Shown here one piece after another: positions 1 to 4,348 of a stretch of 17,397 bases of DNA (position 1 is its first letter; every line of letters begins with the position of its first letter). The notes beneath the pieces were generated by a model that worked only from the letters and a program-made list of their open reading frames with translations, did no database searches and was not told the origin of the DNA. The position numbers and the translations under genes were made by a program. The DNA comes from Deltaproteobacteria bacterium (GTDB taxonomy: Bacteria; Desulfobacterota_D; UBA1144; Nemesobacterales; N074bin48), in assembly GCA_004356685.1 (NCBI GenBank), contig SMWS01000097.1:1-17397 (forward strand), written 5' to 3'.

Positions 1-1
1 A

Positions 2-403
2 CACATGGAGCATAACTATCCAAACATGAGATATTATGGCGGCTGTGATGGAACCCGAGGTCCGGTTCTAATCACCAGACATTCAGGGGGAAGCTACGGC
101 TCCTATGCTGTTCAGTATGGACATGTCGTGTCTAATCTAAAAGAAAACGATTTAATATTTGCCGGAGACGTGATTGGTATGGTTATAAATTATATTCCAT
201 GTTGTGATACCCCGGAGGGGTGTCCCCATTTGCATTTTGCAATATGGGATTCACCTACTGAACATCCGACCTCAGGGATGGGTTATGGAAAACCGCGCAG
301 CTTTGTAAATCCCGTTTGGTTTTTTGAGAAATTTATGCACTGCTGGTACTGCCGAGTGAAGAGGGACATCCTATATTCCGCTTACCAAGTAAAAAATAAA
401 TAG
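2..403 (+). CDS. M23 (LytM-type) peptidase, C-terminal part, cut by window edge
   Basis: The reading frame is open to the left edge, so the true start and the first zinc motif (HxxxD) lie outside the window. Counted from the ATG at position 5, a YGHV segment near residue 38 and a PHLHF segment at residues 74-78 match the conserved histidines of zinc metallopeptidases that cut peptidoglycan or similar peptide crosslinks. Between them, the glycine-rich turn and the AGDVIG stretch match the usual order of an M23 domain. After the expected domain end (FVNPVWFF, about residue 108) there is an unusual tail with CWYC and basic residues, which might be a lineage-specific extension or a shifted end. 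There is no linked gene on the same strand. The family assignment rests on the HLHF motif and its spacing. Whether the enzyme is active cannot be judged without the missing N-terminal part. Confidence 0.7.
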   Translation, partial: HMEHNYPNMRYYGGCDGTRGPVLITRHSGGSYGSYAVQYGHVVSNLKENDLIFAGDVIGMVINYIPCCDTPEGCPHLHFAIWDSPTEHPTSGMGYGKPRSFVNPVWFFEKFMHCWYCRVKRDILYSAYQVKNK

Positions 404-467
404 TGACAGATGTACTAGCTCAGTAATTCGGTACCTTTTTGAAGATTATTAATAGGTGTTTCATAGT

Positions 468-749
468 TCAAACCTGCTGTTTCTTTGTTATCCAATCTTC
501 AACGAATCTTAAAAACAGGTAATCATAGGGAATTAGTTTCATACATAAATTGATAGCCATATCTCTTAATTCTTCATTAAACCCATCATCAAGGTTTTCA
601 ACGGCGCGTGTAAGCATCGGAATCAGATTTAATCTAATATATTGTCTATCATCAGTGTCAAAATCTTTTGTAACAAGCATTCTATCCAAAATATTTATTG
701 CTCTTTGATCACTACTGAAATTTTGAACATCATCATTTCCGTTACTCAT
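468..749 (-). CDS. Small hypothetical protein, 93 aa
   Basis: I do not recognise this protein. It is acidic at the N-terminus and otherwise reads as a mostly helical soluble protein. It has no signal peptide, membrane segment or cysteine pattern. The start is well supported: a GGAGG ribosome binding site lies 8 nt before the ATG on the minus strand. It lies about 100 nt downstream of the broken YefM-type antitoxin on the same strand, where a toxin partner would be expected. However, its sequence does not resemble YoeB/RelE-type toxins (no basic, compact beta-sheet pattern), so I do not call it a toxin. It converges with the M23 peptidase, with 64 nt between the two stops and no clear terminator. 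Being real is likely from the ribosome binding site; the function is unknown. Confidence 0.65.
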   Translation of the reverse strand: MSNGNDDVQNFSSDQRAINILDRMLVTKDFDTDDRQYIRLNLIPMLTRAVENLDDGFNEELRDMAINLCMKLIPYDYLFLRFVEDWITKKQQV

Positions 750-852
750 GATTTATATCCTCCAACACTTATCAATAATTCTTATTATTTTAACATATTG
801 CCTATTTATTCACTTATTTATAGTGTAAAAAGATAGTTGTTTAGAAAACTTC

Positions 853-1082
853 CTAACGTTTTAATCTCTTAATTGCTTTTAATAATCTAATCTAGTTGCA
901 TTCTTAGGGGTTTTTAAAAGATAAAATGTTTCCTGCAAAGATTCGTATTCTTCAAGGGAAATTATTATAAAATCTCCTTTGCCTCTTGTTCGTGTAATTC
1001 TAACAGGAGAGTGATTTTCAATAATCTCGTCTAATGTTTTCGCAAGATTTTGACTAGCTTCTGAATATGTTAAAGTTTTCAT
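853..1082 (-). pseudogene. YefM/Phd-family antitoxin, C-terminus frameshifted
   Basis: As it stands the reading frame gives 67 aa (stop at 879). The N-terminal part MKTLTYSEASQNLAKTLDEI and the later SLEEYESLQETFYLL are classic for the YefM branch of Phd/YefM antitoxins, which bind and autoregulate their operator and neutralise a YoeB/RelE-type RNase toxin. The end NATRLDY is abnormal. The sequence just before the stop holds AGATT twice in a row (minus strand; plus-strand positions 884-893). Removing one copy restores the family's expected ending, reading NATRLLKAIKRLKR, with a stop at 853-855. I therefore read this as a recent 5-bp duplication that cut off the C-terminal helix used for toxin binding in known YefM proteins. 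No YoeB-like toxin gene follows. The DNA-binding half could still work if the truncated protein is made. A sequencing or assembly error is the main alternative. Confidence 0.8.
884..893 (-). repeat. 5-bp tandem duplication inside the antitoxin gene
   Basis: On the plus strand AATCT occurs twice in a row, at 884-888 and 889-893 (AGATT AGATT on the coding strand). Deleting either copy returns the antitoxin gene to one open frame with a family-like C-terminus. The duplication is therefore the direct cause of the frameshift seen here. Confidence 0.85.
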
Positions 1083-1159
1083 TGCATAAGATATTTTGAT
1101 TTAGATTATATATCTTTGAGCAATTTCTCAAGTAATGCAAATTAGGCACTTATCTCTAC

Positions 1160-1996
1160 TTAGTCAGAAGATTTACTATAACGCTCAACATACCTCTTTT
1201 TCCTCTTTGCCCCTTCTTTTTCCATAATAGGCTGAATCAATTTTTTTAGAGAAGGCAGCAGAAAACCTATTTTAGCTAAAACCCCAGTATGGATTGGTTT
1301 AATTCTTTCCATTTTCCCGTCTATTGCAGATTTAACTATAAGCTCTGCAATTTCTTTGGGAGTAGAAACGGGGGGAGAAAAAACAAGATCGTGAACCTTA
1401 TCTAAATTATCTAAAATAAAAGGAGTTTCCACTGGCCCCGGACATATGAGACAAACCCTAACATTTGTGTTTTCAAGCTCTTCAGAAAGTGCATAGCTAA
1501 AACCCCGGAGCGCAAACTTCGTACATGAATAAACGGCTTCCGATGGGACTGGGACAATTCCAAGAATTGACGCTACGTTTATTATTCTCCCTGAGCCTGA
1601 TTTTTTTATGTGTGGCAGCGCAAGTTTGGTAAGGCGAATAGGCGCTTTTAGGTTTACCTCTATTATCTGTTCAAGATCTTTTAGCGGTACATCTTCAAAA
1701 TTGCCGTGACTCGTATATCCGGCATTATTAACCAGTACATCAATTGACCCTAATTTATTTACTACTTCTTTAATTAACTTTTTGCAGTCCGTAGCTTTTG
1801 AAACGTCTGTTTGAACCTTTAAAACTTTTACACCATATGCTAAAAGCTTTTTTTCCAGTTCATCCAGCTTATCTAAACTTCTTGCGGCAATTGCAACGTT
1901 TGCCCCCTGCTCTGCAAACATACAAGAAGCTTCCCACCCAATTCCCGATGAAGCGCCGGTTAAAATTACATTTTTGTCTTCAAGAGATATTTTCAT
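1160..1996 (-). CDS. Short-chain dehydrogenase/reductase (classical SDR)
   Basis: This is a 278-aa NAD(P)-dependent oxidoreductase of the classical SDR family. The cofactor motif TGASSGIG is at residues 13-20, NNAG at 90-93, the catalytic Asn at 114, Ser at 143, and the YxxxK pair at Tyr156 and Lys160, so the tetrad is complete. Arg39 after beta-strand 2 (AARS) suggests a preference for NADP(H), as in many classical SDRs. After the core, a basic C-terminal extension (about residues 230-278) carries hydrophobic stretches that could touch a membrane. Such tails are seen in SDRs acting on lipids, but the substrate cannot be read from the sequence. The start has no Shine-Dalgarno sequence, only an A/T-rich leader, but the Rossmann fold begins right after it. 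It is divergent from the ClpS-like gene, with a 207-nt gap between them. Confidence 0.9.
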   Translation of the reverse strand: MKISLEDKNVILTGASSGIGWEASCMFAEQGANVAIAARSLDKLDELEKKLLAYGVKVLKVQTDVSKATDCKKLIKEVVNKLGSIDVLVNNAGYTSHGNFEDVPLKDLEQIIEVNLKAPIRLTKLALPHIKKSGSGRIINVASILGIVPVPSEAVYSCTKFALRGFSYALSEELENTNVRVCLICPGPVETPFILDNLDKVHDLVFSPPVSTPKEIAELIVKSAIDGKMERIKPIHTGVLAKIGFLLPSLKKLIQPIMEKEGAKRKKRYVERYSKSSD

Positions 1997-2203
1997 TTTT
2001 TTTAATTATAAATTATTATATTATACTAATTCAAATTAATTACATTCAATTTATTTAAAGGCTTGCTATAATTAAAAAAAATAACCAAAAAAATGAAATG
2101 AGCAAAAATACATTTTATAGTTTGCTCTTCTCTGTTTTTAATCTTAGGATTATATAAACTTTACAAATTTATATTATAAAGCAAGTGTGATTATCTAGTT
2201 TCT

Positions 2204-2569
2204 ATGAATTCACCAATTACATATTCATTTGACTCTGAATCAACCAACAATTCATCTGCTGAGATTGATACTATTTTGGAGCAGTTCACAAAAAAAGAAC
2301 ATAAATACAACGTGGTACTTCTAGATGACGATGATCATACATACGATTATGTTATTGAAATGCTGATGCATGTCTTTGGACATAGTATAGAAGAGTCATA
2401 CATCATGGCATGTGAGGTAGACTTCAGGGAAAGAGTAATCGTTTTTACGACTTCAAAAGAAAAAGCAGCGATGAAAAAAGACGAAATACTAAATTTTGGC
2501 CCCGATCACAGGCTTGCAAGAAGTAAAGGTTCTATGAATGCTATAATAGAACCAGCGGGTAAAAAGTAA
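2204..2569 (+). CDS. ClpS-like Clp protease adaptor
   Basis: A 121-aa protein with a ClpS core at about residues 34-118. ClpS proteins dock on the N-terminal domain of ClpA/ClpC and deliver N-degron substrates. The first strand (YNVVLLDDDD, residues 35-44) aligns with the E. coli segment carrying Asn34-Asp35-Asp36, and the end GSMNAIIEPA matches the family's C-terminal strand. Several pocket positions differ. By hand alignment E. coli Asn34 is Asp41 here, Met40 is Tyr47, Met62 is Ala69 and His66 is Asp73. The pattern DDDxHTY plus VD in place of VH recalls a ClpS-like clade I know from Planctomycetes and other non-proteobacterial phyla. Its degron preference may differ from E. coli. The first 33 residues are polar and likely flexible. 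The start lacks a clear ribosome binding site. No clpA, clpC or clpP is in the window. Confidence 0.85.
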   Translation: MNSPITYSFDSESTNNSSAEIDTILEQFTKKEHKYNVVLLDDDDHTYDYVIEMLMHVFGHSIEESYIMACEVDFRERVIVFTTSKEKAAMKKDEILNFGPDHRLARSKGSMNAIIEPAGKK

Positions 2570-2654
2570 TTCGTATTTTACTTAATCACTACAATAAAAT
2601 ATTATAATATAGAAAAGTAAGTTGAGCTCTATTTATATTTAAAGGGGAAATTTC

Positions 2655-2894
2655 ATGGAAATTCTTGGGGAGAATATATATATTCAAATTGCCAAAGGGA
2701 TCATTTTTGGTCTGCTGCTTGGACTTATACCTTTTTTTATAGCAAAAAAAAGGGGGCATACTGAAATTGGAATATGGGCCATAATTCTTTGTTGCCTTGC
2801 AAGTTCTATTTTAAACCCTGTAACAGCAATTCCTATAGCCGCTATCTTCACTATGGTTGCATCTTTAAAAGAACATGAAAAAATAAAAGATTAA
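2655..2894 (+). CDS. Small integral membrane protein, 79 aa
   Basis: I do not recognise a named family. The protein has a hydrophobic helix at about residues 12-30, a basic turn (AKKRGH, about 30-35), and a long second hydrophobic stretch at about 38-69. That stretch could form one bent helix or two short ones around the proline-rich LNPVTAIP. A charged tail (KEHEKIKD) ends it. A GGGG-containing ribosome binding site lies about 9 nt before the ATG, which supports the start. It follows the ClpS-like gene by 85 nt. A -10-like TATAAT at 2603-2608 has no good -35 partner. A perfect 8-bp hairpin follows the stop and may end the transcript. It is most likely an inner-membrane protein of unknown role. 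Confidence 0.7.
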   Translation: MEILGENIYIQIAKGIIFGLLLGLIPFFIAKKRGHTEIGIWAIILCCLASSILNPVTAIPIAAIFTMVASLKEHEKIKD

Positions 2895-2906
2895 ATCCAT
2901 CCATTT

Positions 2907-2925
2907 TTGCCTAATACTTAGGCAA
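2907..2925 (+). terminator. Hairpin behind the small membrane protein gene
   Basis: TTGCCTAA (2907-2914) and TTAGGCAA (2918-2925) form a perfect 8-bp stem with a 3-nt loop, 13 nt after the stop codon. The following TCTTTAC is only weakly T-rich, so termination may be partial. Confidence 0.5.
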
Positions 2926-2971
2926 TCTTTACTACAGAAATACTGTTTTTAATAAAATACTGGAAATTTCG

Positions 2972-2988
2972 TGGCATATTTCTTGCAT
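2972..2988 (+). promoter_or_regulatory. Sigma-54 (RpoN) type -24/-12 promoter match
   Basis: TGGCATATTTCTTGCAT keeps the invariant GG and GC pairs with exactly 10 nt between them, and matches the consensus TGGCAY(R)N4TTGCW almost throughout. Transcription would begin near 2998. The only structure close downstream is the hairpin at 3047-3083. No RpoN activator gene or obvious activator site was recognised in the window. A chance match in A/T-rich DNA is possible but less likely given the intact GG/GC spacing. Confidence 0.45.
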
Positions 2989-3046
2989 ATCACAATGACA
3001 ATCTTGACTAAGTATATTAAAGCCCTCTTTATTGCGGGTGACAAGT

Positions 3047-3083
3047 CTCCTTCTTAGCTTCCTCCCCCTTAGCTAAGAAGGAG
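3047..3083 (+). repeat. Perfect 13-bp inverted repeat with C-rich loop
   Basis: CTCCTTCTTAGCT (3047-3059) pairs fully with AGCTAAGAAGGAG (3071-3083), with an 11-nt loop TCCTCCCCCTT. A T6 run begins 8 nt after the stem, so it is not a textbook terminator, though it could be an inefficient one. In RNA the loop would expose UCCUCCCCC, which is complementary to Shine-Dalgarno sequences. The right arm carries AAGGAG, which would be hidden in the stem upstream of the ATG at 3098. It could be the 3' part of a small RNA, a hairpin hiding a ribosome binding site, or a subterminal hairpin of a decayed IS200/IS605-type element. Confidence 0.7.
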
Positions 3084-3097
3084 TTCATAGTTTTTTG

Positions 3098-3193
3098 ATG
3101 ATACAGGTAAAATTAAGTTTGGTTCCAACACAATATCAAAAACTCCGACTCTATAAGTACCGTTTGTATTTTTTATCTCTTGCTAATCAATGA
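3098..3193 (+). pseudogene. Possible 5' remnant of an IS605-type tnpB
   Basis: The ATG opens 31 codons beginning MIQVKLSLVPTQYQ. The pattern VKLxLxPTxxQ is how many TnpB/OrfB proteins of IS200/IS605-family elements start. The later residues no longer look like TnpB, and the frame ends at TGA 3191-3193. A SD-like AAGGAG lies 15 nt before the ATG, inside the right arm of the hairpin at 3071-3083. If correct, this is the leftover first few codons of a deleted transposon gene. The match is short and could be chance. Confidence 0.25.
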
Positions 3194-3203
3194 TAAGTTA
3201 GCT

Positions 3204-3222
3204 TTTAATGATAACTATCATT
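3204..3222. promoter_or_regulatory. Fur-box-like palindrome
   Basis: The 19 nt match the E. coli Fur consensus GATAATGATAATCATTATC at 13 positions by hand count, and contain the inverted pair AATGATA/TATCATT with a 2-nt gap. No iron gene follows, and the region is A/T-rich, so this is only a candidate site. Confidence 0.2.
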
Positions 3223-3266
3223 CTTTTGATGAGGATCAGCCTTAAAAAACAGCTGTGTAAACAGAT

Positions 3267-3282
3267 GGGGAAATCTTTCCCC
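3267..3282. repeat. 16-bp perfect palindrome GGGGAAATCTTTCCCC
   Basis: GGGGAAA and TTTCCCC are separated by TC. There is no T-tract on the plus side, and on the minus strand the T-run comes before the palindrome, so it is not a terminator. It could be a protein-binding site or part of an RNA structure. Confidence 0.5.
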
Positions 3283-3446
3283 TAAAAAGTACTGCTTTCA
3301 CACATAAAAAGGCCCCAGAATATATCTTCTGTGGACTCAAATTTAAGCAATTGTTCATTCGATAGTGCAAGATACCCGTCCTGATCTCCACTCGTTTCGG
3401 TAACAAACGCATCCTCTTTCAAAAATGGCTGTCCCGTTAGACATAT
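3282..3446 (-). pseudogene. Coding-like fragment without a clear start
   Basis: On the minus strand a 54-codon frame runs from just after a TAG (3447-3449) to a TAG at 3282-3284. Its residues look like natural protein, with segments such as FVTETSGDQDGYLALSNEQL and EDIFWGLFM: balanced, acidic and with well-placed aromatics. It has no ATG in a useful place and no ribosome binding site; a TTG near codon 9 is the only early alternative start. I read it as the C-terminal remnant of a decayed gene of unknown family. It could also be a small gene with a rare start, or a chance frame. Confidence 0.3.
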
Positions 3447-3488
3447 CTATATTTTATATTAAATTTATAAGAATTATCTAATTTGTTA

Positions 3489-4046
3489 TTATCTTCCATA
3501 TTTTCCAACTAACTGCCCTTTTGCAAGAATATGTCCCTTCATTGCATTTTCTAATTTCTCTTTATTTACGCCTGGTACAAGGTTAAGCATCGAATCCAAA
3601 GCATATATTTTATAATAATATCTGTGGGTTCCCTGCGGAGGACAGGGTCCGTTGTACCCTATCTTTCCAAAATCATTCCTGCCCTGTAAAGCGCCGTTTT
3701 CCAGTTGCCGGTCTCTTGTAACATTTTCATCAAGTTTATTAGACGTAGTTGGCATATTATAGATAATCCAATGTACCCATGTTCCGACAGGAGCGTCGGG
3801 ATCATCAGTAATAATGGCTATGCTCTTAGTGCCATTTGGCAGATTACTCCATAAAAGCGGCGGTGAAATGTCCATTCCATCGCAAGTAAAATTGGAAGGA
3901 ATATTTTCATTTTCACCAAAAGCAGAGCTTTCTAAACTTATCACACCCTTACTTCGGGAATCATTTCCTGAATTGTTGTTACATCCTATTAAAAATATAA
4001 ATATGGAAATTGAGCATAATAAATATCTAGCTATTTTCATATTCAC
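3489..4046 (-). CDS. PEBP/YbhB-family lipoprotein
   Basis: A 185-aa protein of the phosphatidylethanolamine-binding (Raf kinase inhibitor-like, YbhB/YbcL) family. The first 22 residues are a lipoprotein signal peptide with lipobox LIGC, so the mature protein would start at Cys22 and be anchored in a membrane. Family motifs follow: DPDAP at 82-86, WVHW at 90-93, and GPCPPQGTHRY at 133-143, which together line the small anion pocket. The C-terminus ends GQLVGKYGR as in bacterial homologues. The ribosome binding site AAGG lies 8 nt before the ATG. Family members bind small phosphorylated ligands in vitro; the cell role in bacteria is poorly defined. The lipobox is the notable addition, since E. 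coli YbhB is cytoplasmic. It is divergent from lon. Confidence 0.88.
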   Translation of the reverse strand: MNMKIARYLLCSISIFIFLIGCNNNSGNDSRSKGVISLESSAFGENENIPSNFTCDGMDISPPLLWSNLPNGTKSIAIITDDPDAPVGTWVHWIIYNMPTTSNKLDENVTRDRQLENGALQGRNDFGKIGYNGPCPPQGTHRYYYKIYALDSMLNLVPGVNKEKLENAMKGHILAKGQLVGKYGR

Positions 4047-4348
4047 CTTCCTTTTCTATATAATATACATACGCTCAAATATTTTCCTATAAAGATTCAT
4101 ATGATTAGAAAATAGCCTCATCTCATTTTTCATTCAATAATGACGGCAAGTTAGATAATTTCTTTATTTTGCAAATATTTTTAATCACATTTTCTTGTAA
4201 ACTAGATTATAATTTAAATAAAAAATATATATTTGCCCTATTGAAATTGAAAAAATAATAATTAAATAAACATTTAGACATAAATGATTCGAAATAGGCT
4301 AAAACTAATCTAAATATATATGATATAATAGTATAGCGAGGTAAATAT
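4047..4348. other. 302-nt divergent intergenic region before lon
   Basis: It is very A/T-rich and should hold the promoters for the PEBP lipoprotein gene (leftward) and lon (rightward). TATAAT boxes lie at 4208-4213 and 4324-4329, but neither has a convincing -35 element at 16-18 nt. I see no CIRCE element (TTAGCACTC-N9-GAGTGCTAA), so HrcA control of lon is not supported. Confidence 0.5.

Larger units (their letters stand above)
2895..3488. other. 594-nt region without an intact gene
   Basis: No complete gene of normal length is visible. In order it holds the hairpin at 2907-2925, a sigma-54-type promoter match at 2972-2988, a 13-bp hairpin with a C-rich loop at 3047-3083, and a T6 run at 3091-3096. 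Then come a 31-codon frame at 3098-3193 that starts like an IS605-type TnpB, a GCTAA/TTAGC pair at 3182-3202, a Fur-box-like palindrome at 3204-3222 and the palindrome at 3267-3282. It ends with a coding-like fragment on the minus strand at 3282-3446. The mixture suggests a scar of mobile or decayed sequence, possibly overlain by a small RNA gene. Confidence 0.6.

Noticed and set aside
642..836. Plus-strand frame of 64 codons across the start of the 93-aa gene
   Set aside because: It overlaps the antisense of a gene with a strong ribosome binding site, and its own translation is hydrophobic low-complexity without a ribosome binding site.
1088..1116. AAGATAT/ATATCTT pair upstream of the antitoxin as a YefM operator
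   Set aside because: Known YefM operators contain TGTACA-type cores. This pair is A/T-only with a long spacer and may be chance.
4195..4213. TTGTAA and TATAAT as a lon promoter
   Set aside because: The two hexamers are only 7 nt apart, far from the required 16-18 nt.
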